Assembly: GCA_964016875.1 (NCBI GenBank)
Contig: OZ024719.1
Location: forward strand, 31,916,679-31,980,678
Direction of reading: 5' to 3'
Length of the DNA stretch: 64,000 nt
DNA from: Fallopia convolvulus
Taxonomy: Eukaryota > Streptophyta > Magnoliopsida > Caryophyllales > Polygonaceae
Shown here: one piece after another, positions 46,168 through 56,834 of the stretch
How the letters are laid out: each line of letters opens with the position of its first letter
Numbering within the stretch: position 1 is the first letter of the stretch
Position numbers and translations under genes: made by a program
The notes under the pieces: model-generated
Seen by the model: the letters and a program-made list of their open reading frames with translations, nothing else
The model's database searches: none
Told to the model about the DNA's origin: nothing

Positions 46168-47144
46168 ACCTCGTTGGAGGATTCACGTGTGGGATTTTTG
46201 CTTGGACTTGTATTGGGTCTTCTCACGACGAATCGATAGGTTTTGAGAGGTGAAGTGAAAGGATTGAGAAGGGGGTCTAGACTTTGAGATTGAGAGCTGA
46301 AGTGAAAGGATTGAGAAGGGGGTCTAGTTTGACCTAAACCTGAAGAGTATGGGATTACGAAGTAGAAATTGGGTTGACGCCTTTTAGAATTATTTCTGGA
46401 GTAATCTCGACAGCATAACAGTAGTTCATTGAAAGTGTAAAGAAACAAGGAAGGGGCGTGCCTCTTTATATAGAGGTGAACGCACGCAAATGGTCACGAT
46501 GGCCCAAGCATGCGGCCCAACATTGGCCCAAGCCCAAAAATACTCAACAATAAAGGAAATCACATAAATAGTAAGGTTCAGAATTGAAATAATACTAAAA
46601 ACAGAAGGAAACATAAATGGTCACGATGGCCATGTCGTGAGTGTTGCGACAAGGTCGTTACAAGGCGTTGGCCCGCCAGCGCAAGGCTTGTCGCGACACA
46701 CTAGGTGTGGCACGACAAGGACGAGGCACGCGACGCAACCAAGGCTTTCGCGACACGACGAGGCCATGGTGCACGGCACAAGAGAACCTCATGTCGCGAT
46801 GCCGGGTTGGCCCGGTGTGGACATGAGGGTCAGTACCGAGGTGTAGGACTCGATAACGAGCGTGGCTAGAACAGTACCGGCCAGGGGTGGCTCGGTACCG
46901 GACACGAGGTCCTTGACACAATGGTGTGAGCCGTCGGCGTGGAGGAGCGGCGTGGCTCCGATGATGGTGATACACTTGAAGAGGGGTGCGACTAGTGGAT
47001 GCGTCGTGGCTTGTGTAGGCTCGCACGACGAGGGACGTCGTGGCTCGAGCTATGGCACGGGTCCGGGCTCGAGTAATGGGTCCGTCGGAGTGCACGGACA
47101 AATATTCATCTTCTTGGTTCGCCATCAATGAGGGGGTCATAGCA
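46163..47144 (-). mobile_element. 3' LTR of element B (reverse)
   Basis: On the - strand it starts TGCTATGACCCC just after a CCAAGGGGG polypurine tract (47,145-47,153). A CTCTATATAAAGAGG promoter box occurs at about 46,461-46,475. The left end near 46,163 is approximate. Like elements C and D, the LTR begins inside the pol reading frame (MANQEDEYLSVHSDGPITRA). A tandem duplication of AAGTGAAAGGATTGAGAAGG plus a few bases occurs at about 46,250-46,325. No matching 5' LTR was found at the other end of the element. Confidence 0.6.
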
Positions 47145-48397
47145 CCCCCTTGGGTGGGAAACGTCCCCGTTTCCACATCATGATACTCAGGATCTACGTA
47201 AGGAGAGAGATCCGAGACATTAAATGAAGCGTGAACATTGCATTTACTCGGGAGGTCGAGGATGTAAGAGTTGTTGTATATGCGCCGAAGGACCTTGAAG
47301 GGTCCATCTGCTCTAGGGTGTAGCTTCGTCTTCCGGGCGTGGGGGAAATGATCCTTGCTAAGGTGAAGGCACACCAAATCCCTTGGCTCGAGGATCAACA
47401 TGTGTCATCCCTTGTTGCGTTGAGCGGTGTATTGATCCGAGCGCTTCAGCAGTTGCGCCTTGGTGCGCTCATGTAGGCGGCGGACATGGTCGACGCGGTT
47501 GGTCGCGTTGACGTGCTCGCCCGGTTTGTACGACAGTGGAACCAAATCCATGGGCGTGCAAGGGTTACACTTGTATACCACCTCGAAAGGCGTCATATTC
47601 GTCGCAGAGTGAAAGGACCTATTATATGCAAACTCAACATGGCAATGTAAGTCCTCCCACCAACGTGGGTTTGCCTTGAGCATCATAAGAAGAAGAGTGC
47701 CCAAGGTCTGATTGGTCACCTGAGTTTTACCATCGGTTTGGGGGTGATATGCAATTGAAAATAGGAGTCGTGTACCTAACTTCCCCCAAAGCGTTCTCCA
47801 GAAATGGCTACAGAATTTGGTATCCTTATCATTAACAATAGTTTTAGGAATACCGTGCAGCTTTACAACATGTTCGAAAAATAAATTCGCGATTTCCACC
47901 GCATCATTAGTTCCCTTACATGCAATAAAGTGGGCCATTTTGGAGAACCGGTCCACGACTAAAAAAATGGAATCTTTGCCACGCCTCGACGTTGGGAGGC
48001 CCGTGATAAAATCCATGGAAAGATCTTCCCATGGGGCGTCCGGTATCGGTAGAGGCGTGTAAAGCCCATGTGGTTGAGACCGACATTTGGCAGTATGACA
48101 TGGTACACAACCCTGACAGTACTTGTTTACATCTCGTGCCATGTGTGGTCAGAAAAAATGCTCACAAAGTGCTGCCAATGTTTTGGCTATGCCAAAGTGC
48201 CCTCGGCCGTCATGAGCTTCTTTGAGCAACAAATGTCTAACCAAAGATGCCGGAATGCAAAGCTTCCCAGCGCGGTATAAATACCCATTGTCAAAGAAAT
48301 AAGACTCATGGATGCAAGAGCACTCGAGTTCTTTGATGATCGAAGAAAAGTACGGATATGAGGCGTACAATTCATTAATCAACGCAAACCTGAGCAA
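47145..48397 (-). pseudogene. pol: Integrase of Ty3/gypsy element B
   Basis: The N-terminus (48,397-48,149) includes EAHDGRGHFGIAKTLAALCE. The core (48,142-47,405) has CQGCVPCHTAK, APWEDLSMDFITGLP (first D), KTIVNDKDTKF (second D) and AYHPQTDGKTQVTNQTL. In that last motif the catalytic Glu of the usual DGQTEV is Gln. After a stop at about 47,404 the GPF-type module follows (RADGPFKVLRRIYNNSYILD; ASFNVSDLSPYVDPEY). No chromodomain is seen. The enzyme would insert cDNA into the genome; the E-to-Q change and the stops argue against activity. Confidence 0.88.
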
Positions 48398-48415
48398 CTT
48401 AGAATGAAGCTGGGT

Positions 48416-49736
48416 TTAAAGAATATACCTTCGAGAGAGAGCGTTTGCGACGACGTTCTCTTTCCCCTTTTTATGCGCAATGACGTAAGGAAACGTCTCC
48501 ATAAACTCGACCCAGCGTGCGTGGCGCCTATTCAGAGTCGTTTGACTCTTGAATAAGCCAAGGCCGCGTGATCCGTATGAATTACAAACTCGCTTGGTCA
48601 GAGTTAATGTTGCCACGTCTTTAAGACCGGAATAAGAGCGTAGAGCTATTTATCACAGGTCGGATAATTTAATGTAGCCCCATCAAGCTTTTCGCTAAAA
48701 TAAGAGATAGGCCATTGCTCTTGAAGGAGTACGCCGCCAATACCATAATCGGAAGCGTCACACTCGATCTCGAAGTGCTTTGAAAAGTCTGGAAATTGCA
48801 GGACCGGGGCTCGACACAAAGCATCCTTTAAGGTCTCAAAAGCGGCCTCATGATGTGGCATCCAATTTATTGTGGCTGCCTTCTTGGTCAAAGAGTGGAG
48901 TGGCATGTCGATAGAACTGAAGTCCTTGACAAATTGTCTATAAAATCCCACGAGCCCCAAAAAGGAACGAACCATAGTGGGGGTCGTGGGAGTTGGGCAC
49001 TCACGGATGGCCCGGATTTTGTCGGAATCCACTCATAGGCCATCCTTGGATACGACGGAGCAAAGAAAATTCGTCGTATCCGAGCAAAACACACACTTGT
49101 CCAAATTTACATGCAAACAATGTTCGCGGAGGCAATCTAACACCTGCCTAAGGTGCCCCGCATGAGAGTCCAAAGTCTATACACTAAAATGTCGTCAAAA
49201 TACAAGACGACGAAACTTCCCAAGAATTTACGCAAAACAAAGTTCATTAGACGCATAAATGTAGAAGGAGCGTTAGTGAGGCCAAAAGGCATCACCAACC
49301 ATTCATAAAGACCGTGTTTGGTCTTAAACACCGTCTTCTACTCGTCCCCTTCTTGCATCCGAATCTGGTGGTATCCGCTCTGCAAATCAATCTTGGAGAA
49401 AAGAACGACACCATGTAATTCGTCGAGCATGTCGTCCAAATAGGGAATTGGGTGACGGTACTTGATGGTGCTTTGGTTGATGGCACGACAGTCCACGCAC
49501 ATCATCCAAGAGCCATCCTTCTTCGGTACTAAGATGACTGAAACTGCACACGGGCTAAGGGACTCTCGAACATAGCCCTTGTCGAAAAGATATTGGACTT
49601 GGCGCTGTAGCTCTTTAGTCTCCTTAGGAGACTCCCTATATGCAGCCCGGTTTGGCAATGCAGCGCTGGGAATGAGATCTATGCGATGCTCGATCCCCCG
49701 AATAGGTGGCAACCCCTCGGGAAGCTCGACATGCAT
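48416..49736 (-). pseudogene. pol: Reverse transcriptase-RNase H of element B
   Basis: RT starts at about 49,736 (EGLPPIRGIEHRIDLIPSAA) and carries FDKGYVRESLSPCAV, VLFSKIDLQSGYHQIRMQEG and, after a break at about 49,337, YEWLVMPFGLTNAPSTFMRL and VLYFDDILVY. The catalytic Y-F-D-D at about 49,191-49,202 is intact. The frame shifts after it. The connection and RNase H regions follow (VRSFLGLVGFYRQFVKDF; PHHEAAFETLKDAL; FEIECDASDYGIGGVL), ending ENVVANALSRR near 48,425. Stops and shifts separate the parts. Confidence 0.88.
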
Positions 49737-50099
49737 AATGTCTGCATACTCCTGTAAAATAGAAGAAATTGAGGGGGTAGCTCATGTGTCTTATCAATTT
49801 TAATGTTACACAAAGGGCACAAAAGAATGCAAGAAAAACTCCCCTCGATGGTTTTGACGACGTCGCGGCATCGACAAAGAAGCAAACGATCTTGGACCGT
49901 GTCGAGCAAAGGGGGCTCGGCGTCTTCAACCCTCCGGGACTGCCCATGGGCCCCACTGTTCTGGCTCAAAGATCCGTGCCAATGGTGAAGATTCGGGCCA
50001 AAGACGCCGCTGGAAACCTTTGGTACCGAACCAGGGCCGCTCGGTACTGAACCTGGCGCGTTGCGGTGCGCGGTAGACGGGGTGCTCGTCGTCCGAGGC

Positions 50100-51860
50100 T
50101 CATCTTTCACTTTGCCGCGGCGGTCCTGGCTTGATTTTTGGTTTTGACTAGAAACTGGTCTAGACACACTAGAAATGCCGGAAGAAGTGTTGCTGAGGCA
50201 GAAACGCTGGTGGATGAGTCCGGTGGCGGTGGCGCAACTGAGGTTGTCTCTCTAGCTTTGGCTTGTTTCCTTTCGGCTTCATCCTGTATAGCTTCACTAG
50301 GAGACATCGGTAAGATGGTCATGCCTTTACCATGGTAATTGAACATGTAAGTGTTCAACCGGCCATCATAAACCACGTGACGGTCAAACTGCCATGGACG
50401 GCCAAGGAGAACATGTGTGGCGTCCAATCGTCCATGTCAGTGACATCAAATAAAACCGAATCTTGATAAATGCCAATGGAAAAAGAAAAACATACCTGTT
50501 TTATGACCCAATGTTCACCCTCTTTAGAGATCCACGCAAGCTTGTAAGGCCTCAGATGCTCTAATTGTGACAAGTTGAAATGAGCAACGACTTTCTTGGA
50601 CAAGAAATTTCCGCAACTACCAGAATCGATTATGATGGACAAGGAGACGTTTTGCACCAAGCAATGAGTACCAAAAATATTTTCCCGTTGATCGGTTGGC
50701 ACTGCCTCCTTGACGCTAAGTGCTTGGCGTGTCACGAGCAAGAGCTTGTCTATGCCGACACCAATATCCGAGGGTGCGCAATACGCGCCTTCTTCAATCG
50801 GTGCCTCGTTTTCCTCTTCCGACTCAGCGTCGTCAATGCTTTCATACGCCGCCAATTGAGCCGAAAACAACACGCGCTTCATGTTTGGACAATCCCGTTT
50901 CAAGTGGCCCCGACCACCACATTGATAGCACTCGATATCTCGAGTCCGTGTTTGTGGGGGAGAGGCGGCCTTGTCACGGTTTGGACCAACCAAAGGTCCC
51001 TTTGAGTCCGTTCTGGGGGTACCTACCTTGGGTTTGGATAAAGAAGGAGGGGAAACCGGTTTAGTACCATGAACGGAAGGACTAGAATTAGAGCCATACC
51101 TTTGAAAATTGGACAACCTTGGCCTCTTAAATTGCGTGTACAACTCCATGGATGTATGTATGAGCCGTCCCAAGTCTATGATTGGCAAGACAACCAAACG
51201 ATCTCGAATCCACTGGTGGAGTCCCGCCACAAGAGAGAGTGCAATGCCCACGGTGAAGCGCTTATGCCGGCATTGAAGAATAGATCTTCCAAGTACGCAA
51301 AGAACTCATCCGGAGTCATGGATCCTTGATGTGCGTCTTGGATCAAAATTCGGACTTTTACCTTGTAGTCGGGGGTATGAATATCCGCTTCATTATTAAA
51401 ACAAGTTGGTGCCACTCGGTAATGGCGGCTTTACCCTTTCGGGCCCGATCCGATTCGAATCGGTTCCACTACATAAGAGCGCCCCCCTTAAAATGAATGG
51501 TCAACACCTTGTCTTTCTCGTGCTCCTCGTAATGACAATGCTTGAGGACGTGTTCGGTACCCTGCAACCAAGAAATGAATTCATCAGGATTTTATTTATC
51601 GTAAAAATCCTCAAAATTTACCTTGACGTCTCGGCGTGATACATGCGCCAGACGTTCGTTGTCGATGCGTCGATTGGCACGCGGAGGCGGTGTGCAATGG
51701 CGTCGGTTTCCTCGGGGAGGCCCTCGGTATGTACCATCACCATCACCGCTGGGCTCGTCATCTCCATCGCGCCGAGGGCGCTGCCTGTCCTCTCGGTTTC
51801 AGTCATGTCCCTGCCAATCCCCATTGCGGTGTGGCCGATCGCGGTTGTCATGGCGTTCTA
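50100..51860 (-). pseudogene. gag: gag-protease region of element B
   Basis: The N-terminal part (about 51,860-51,600) is Arg/Asp/Pro-rich and leads into RRDVKVNFEDFYDK and, after a stop, NPDEFISWLQGTEHVLKHC. The 50,355-51,251 segment is open for about 298 codons. It holds a zinc knuckle CYQCGGRGHLKRDC (50,889-50,930) and the protease motif IIDSGSCGNFLS (about 50,600-50,635, D-S-G retained). The region down to 49,737 joins to RT with further breaks. The 5' leader and primer-binding site are missing: at about 51,862 the sequence switches to LTR D in the opposite orientation. Confidence 0.8.
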
Positions 51861-51861
51861 G

Positions 51862-52210
51862 CCGTAACTTGAGGTTCACCACCTAGCCTGTCGCGCACCT
51901 TCGTGTCTTCGCCATCTTCAGTGCCCGCGACAACGTGCTTTGGCATGCTTTGGACTCGACAACGTCGCACCATGCCGAGCCTTGGCCTTGTCATGACACT
52001 TCGGTGTCGATGGCCAAGGGAACTTATGTTTCTTGCCTTTTTTAGCATACTTTCTTCTATTAAACATTATTAGACATGGTTTTATAATAATGGAAGGTCA
52101 TTTTTGGGCCTTGTGCCGCTTCGCATCATCAATGCCTTCCACTATGCCTTGTTCGAGACCCACTAATCGTTCCACGTAAAGATCCGAGGTGTCCTTCAAA
52201 CAAGGTCGCA
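51862..52210 (+). repeat. Truncated second copy of LTR 'D'
   Basis: Positions 51,864-52,120 match 41,855-42,110 and 52,122-52,210 match 45,778-45,870, all in direct orientation. This copy lacks element C and about 300 bp of intervening LTR sequence. It joins the broken gag start of element B directly. Confidence 0.75.
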
Positions 52211-53160
52211 TTAATGCACCTCATTACTCCCTTGCAAGCAAGCCAAAGAAAATATGTCGCACTCTCTCAAGTGCCTCTCCAAATTTTGTGAAAAGGCCCA
52301 TCTCTGTCTTACAAGATTCCCATGCAACAACTCATACCTAGTCGCATGGAGTACTCCCCACTAACATGATGTTCCAACACAACTCATCAACAATACCTTC
52401 CCTCGACGACATTAATGAGAGAACAACCAACTTTAACAAAACAGTAGCATGCAAGAAAGGAGATAACGAGGCCTAGTCCCACACGTCTTCATGCCAATAA
52501 TCCTTCACACAAGCATGCAACTGAGTTTCATTTAATTGTCTTACAATATTCTTCTTCAAAGGAGTATCTGTTGGTGATTTGTGAAAAGTCATCAATCCCA
52601 TTGTATGCATGTTTTGAGAAAAGAGTCACATAGGAACTTCGATTCAAAAGATCGACTTTTGCGACAAACCATGATTTGTTAGAGGATTGAAAGTGGTCAA
52701 AGGAAAAGAAAAGATACCAAGACAAGCGCCAACGCTTAGGCACAGAACCTCATGCGCCGAGGGTGCAACATGGGCACGACGCTTTGTAAGGGCGCGTCCA
52801 TGCTTGGACGGTGACGCGACAAGAGCTCGATGCTCGGTAGAAGCACGCCTATGCTAGGGTTGTGGCGCGGCGTGAGAGTGGTGCGCGACTTTGCCTTGGG
52901 TGTGGCACGCCGAGGGCGCATGGATGGTTGGAAGCTAAAATGTGGTGTTGTGGCGCGCTTATGAAGTGGCACGAGACGCCGAGCACTTGTCTAGATATTC
53001 AACCGAGCTAGGTTTTGTGTTTTGAGCAAGGAAAGAATGTAAGGTAGCTTTGTGCATTATCATATGAATGACTGGTAGCTTCTCTAAGCTTGGTGAATGT
53101 CTTAGATAAGGACCAACGCATAAGACTAGCTTGGCACATAGTTATGAAAGCTATAACAGA
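52211..53160. other. Unassigned stretch with a GC-rich block
   Basis: No coding region was recognised. A GC-rich block at 52,735-52,985 repeats GGCACGA, GGCGCG and GACGC motifs and resembles the GC-rich part of the element B LTR (46,640-47,090) in style, but no clear alignment was found by eye. Confidence 0.4.
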
Positions 53161-53164
53161 GTTT

Positions 53165-53400
53165 GAAAGCTTCAAACTAGCTTGTAAGTTAGCTCAATAT
53201 GCTTAACTTAGTTCCTAAATCAAACAACTAGCTTGGAAGGAAGCTCATCTAGATAGGGTTTAGCTTAAGTAAGCTCAACTAGTTAAGGTTTAGCTCAAAT
53301 AGCTTAGAAGTCAGCTCAAGCCAACTCAACTAGATGGATGTCAGCTCAACTAGCTGAGGGCTAGCTATACTAGCTAGGTGACCTAGCTTGGTGGGCCAGC
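53165..53400. repeat. Degenerate AGCTCAACTAG repeat array
   Basis: Short units of the form TAGCTCAACTAG, TTAGCTCAAATAG and CAGCTCAACTAG recur about every 15-25 bp. The many AGCT sites make it stand out from its flanks. It directly precedes the region with a TATA-like box at 53,764. Confidence 0.6.
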
Positions 53401-53763
53401 CCAAAGGGCATGGACTTGGGTTAGTATGGGCTGATCCTATGAGCTGAAATTTGGACCAAGTGCATTGGCAACTTGGGCTTGTTTTTGGGCTTGATGATGG
53501 GCTTTACTTAAGGCAATTTTGGACCAACTTCTTGGGCCTTTCTTGGCTGAGTTTGGACGGCATATGTGGGCTCTTTTAGGGCTTCTTGGTCGTCCATATA
53601 AGGCAGAGAAAGAGAGAGAAATTGTGGATAAGGATTAATGGAGTTATGGAGAGGGAATCTCCTAACTAACTTCTTAGATTCTTTCCTAGATTCTCTCAAC
53701 TTCTCTAACTCCTCTAACTACTTTGTAACCACCCTTTAACCGATTTTGGACAACCTTGTATCT

Positions 53764-53774
53764 CCTATATAAAG
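53764..53774 (+). promoter_or_regulatory. TATA-like box of an LTR-like or unknown promoter
   Basis: CTATATAAAGG is followed about 110 bp later by an ATG at 53,884 (MDQFSHVKIKEESQDSNK) and a GTATGT donor-like site at 53,936. Upstream, 53,400-53,760 is rich in GGGCTT or TTGGGC motifs and ends in a pyrimidine-rich run, as in some LTR U3 regions. No downstream exon could be joined with confidence. Confidence 0.35.
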
Positions 53775-54486
53775 GCTTGATAGGCGTCCATGAAGGCACA
53801 TATTGCAAGACACAAATCGGTGGAGTTTAAGTGTGGTTCTAAGGGAGTGTTCACATAAATCAAACACGTTTCTGGTGGCAATCATGGATCAGTTTTCTCA
53901 TGTCAAGATCAAGGAGGAGTCTCAAGATTCGAACAAGGTATGTATGTTCTTAATGGAAATCAAATTGCCAACTTTTTCCATTGTCGTTTGTTGGAACGTT
54001 TTATCTCGCAATAATATTGTGGAATACCCTTGGCATGGAATACGGGCAATATTAATTGAAAGAAAGCTTGATCTAATTGAGTGACTTGTTGCCATTGTCC
54101 AAGTCATCTTTATAAACTGTTTTGGATAGTCGGTGGTGATTACCATTAAGGTCTACACCCAAACGAGACTACCCTTCGGGGTCGTCTACTCACGAGACTA
54201 CCCTTCAATGTCTACTCAAACCGCCTTGACTATCCTTTTGGATCTACAAGGGATGAATTTACTTCAACTTTACTATGCAAATTGCTATTTTATTTACCCA
54301 AATTTCAACAGTATCCAACAAACATAAACCCCCCCAAACAAATTATATGGCCATTTTTCGAATTCCATTTTGTGCCTTTAATGACCATATTCGACATACC
54401 TTGTTTTATGATTTTCCAAATACGCGGCACCGTTGAAGAATTGCCAAGTGCATAGGAAACATATTTTTTTCTATAGCACTTTAGTC

Positions 54487-54575
54487 CATAAATCACCCTC
54501 CTCCATCACAAAATGCCGGTCCATCTTTCCCATCACCCTCCTCCATCACAAAATGAGGGTCCATCTTTCCCACCA
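54487..54575. repeat. Tandem duplication of about 43 bp
   Basis: ATCACCCTCCTCCATCACAA followed by AATG and GGTCCATCTTTCCCA occurs twice in a row, with two substitutions. A nearby run at 54,160-54,225 repeats GACTACCCTTC and GTCTACTCA. Neither is coding. Confidence 0.8.
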
Positions 54576-54659
54576 AATCAAGGTTACGTTCCCTCACACT
54601 TTTGATCTTGATAACACCATGCGTTTTGGACTGTGACTTCTTCCCACGACACATTATGC

Positions 54660-55440
54660 ATCCTTCTATTCTCTCTACTATTTCCCCATGTGAAAGCTCT
54701 ATTCAGTTTGTCGATCTTTTGACACACACTTGAAGGAAGAAATGAAGAAGACATCAAGTAGACTGAGAAGCGAGGTCAAAACCGACTTGGTAAGAGTGAC
54801 AATCCCAACAAAGCTTAAGAATTTAGCTTTCCATCCCGCAAGTTTCAAGTTAAATTTATCTTAGAGACTTGAGCATGTGTCCTTGTTGACTTGTTTATGT
54901 TGAATAAGCATGCCAAGATAATGACTGAGATTCTTGGTGACCTTAAAACCACTTTCCACCTTCAGTTGTCGAATCACTCTCGATTGGACATTAGGAGAAA
55001 CAAATTTTTTTGATTTAGTAAAGCTGACCCTTTGTCCAAACACAACGCAAATAGAATAAAGGCACTTCTTAATCAACCAAATTGCTTAACTAAAGTTACC
55101 ACAATTAATATAATATTGTCGACAAAAAATATATGTGAGAGAGAAGGGCCACCCTAGTCAACTTGATGAGTTTCCATTCCCGATTAGAAATTGAGTAAAA
55201 GGTCATATGGCTAAGGCACTCAATGTAAAGAAAAAACAAGTAAGAAGAAATAGGATCCCCTTGAGAAACTCCCCGCGAGGCCGAGAATTGGGTAGACACT
55301 TCACCATTACACAAGATTTGCATTCTTGGTTAAGACACACAAGCGATCACCCAACAAACCCAAGGAGCCGAAAAACCTGCATTCTTAAGAGTTGCTTCAA
55401 TGAAGTGCCATATTAGCATATCATATGCTTTCTCAAGTTC
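54660..55440 (-). pseudogene. LINE reverse transcriptase fragment
   Basis: On the - strand, from about 55,420, the reading includes WHFIEATLKNAG, MQILCNGEVSTQFSASRGVS and QGDPISSYLFFLYIECLSHM, the QGDP box of LINE RT. Past the lost catalytic box it continues VVFGQRVSFTKSKKFVSPNV and VTKNLSHYLGMLIQHKQVNK, and then LAGWKAKFLSFVG near 54,810. The FADD segment itself is not recognisable. Both endonuclease and C-terminal parts are missing. Confidence 0.82.
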
Positions 55441-56830
55441 CAATTTCAGTTTCATCCATCCCTTTGGACCGTTCTTTCTTTTCATAAGGTTGTACCTTTC
55501 TAGCCTTATCTCTTTAATAGCCGCTATTTTTATAAATAAATATTTTTTAAGAATGTCTCTACTCGATATTTTTAATAAATTTCTATCTTTTAAAAAGTTA
55601 AATAAATACCTTAAGAATTAAATTATTTTTGGAAAGGTAATTTAATTCTCAGATTAAGCTATGAAGACAGAAATTTAATAAGAAGAATTTGATTTGAACA
55701 AGTCAATCATTTAGATTGAACTCAAATAAAATAAATAAATAAATTGAGCCAGATGAAGCCCATTAATCTCGGCCCATTAAACTTAGCCCTTTTGGCATTG
55801 GAGTGAGAAGGAAAAATAAAAATGAAGGATATGGTATTTGAAACCATGACCTCTACACCCGCCACTCACACTCCCAACCACCATGCCATATTGTACTTCT
55901 TATTTCCAAAAGAACCTTTTTTCTCTTATTCCTTTCAATTTTCACCTACAATAATAATGAGCAATGAAATTACATGCACCACCTATAATGTTGGCCAATG
56001 CCTGCTTGCCTCCCAAATTGGCCAATATCCTTCCAAGTCCACCTCACCTAAATTCCCTCTTCTCCACCACTTCCAAATCCACCAATGACTTCATTTCTCC
56101 CCTTTTCTTCAAGCTTCTCTTTCCCCTATTTAAAGGGAACTTGGGCAAAGTTTAAGAGCACCCAAAAACACCTCTTCTCCTTCTCCATTTTTTTCCCTAT
56201 CATCACAAAAACTAGATTTGATCTTCCCCAAAAAATCAGATTTTTTCCTCTAAGTTAAGGGCTGTTTTTTTTTTCAATTTTTGGGTTAATTTTGGGTTGT
56301 TTTGAGCGCCACCACCTCCGACCACCAGTTGCACCGCCGGCCACCACCACCTACTCGCCCCGGAGACGCCGCCTAGGACCACTGCCAACCTCCACCAGCC
56401 GCCACTTGCTGATGCTCGTCCCCACCCTCATCCTTGTGTTGTTGCATGATGAAGAAGAATAATAAAAAGGAGTTTTGAGCCTATTTTTGCTTGGTGGTCT
56501 GGAGCAAGAGCTTAAAAAATAGGCCCATATACCTTTTATTAGCCCATCAGAATATTTATGAAAGAAAAAGAGAAGGATGTAGTCCAAAATTTACCCCCTC
56601 TTATTTTGCGTGCCAAAAACGATCCCGTCTCGTATCAGTATAATTCCCGACTTATTTTTATCTATTATCAATTTTAAAATTATTTTCACATACAAATAAT
56701 ATTTTTTAAGGAGATTTTAATGAATATTATAAATGGGCTATTAGATAGAATTTATGGAATAAATTCAAATGCATGCTCATCTATGTAATTTGTAATGAAT
56801 TTATAAATGACTTCACCTTAGGATATAATA
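55441..56830 (+). repeat. LTR-like region with promoter box, no gene
   Basis: CCCTATTTAAAGGG at about 56,127 is followed by a CT-rich run with CTTCTCCTTCTCCA, as at an LTR R region. Next come a T-rich stretch and a GC-rich Pro/His-coding-like block (56,305-56,410). The layout resembles the reversed solo LTR at 4,876-8,506: a B-box-like sequence, then CT-rich DNA, then a GC-rich island. A related LTR family is therefore likely. Termini were not found. Confidence 0.45.
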
Positions 56831-56834
56831 AACG

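Noticed and set aside
46637..47131. GC-rich + strand frames within the element B LTR
   Set aside because: They are GC-rich shadows; the - strand carries the pol tail and LTR signals.
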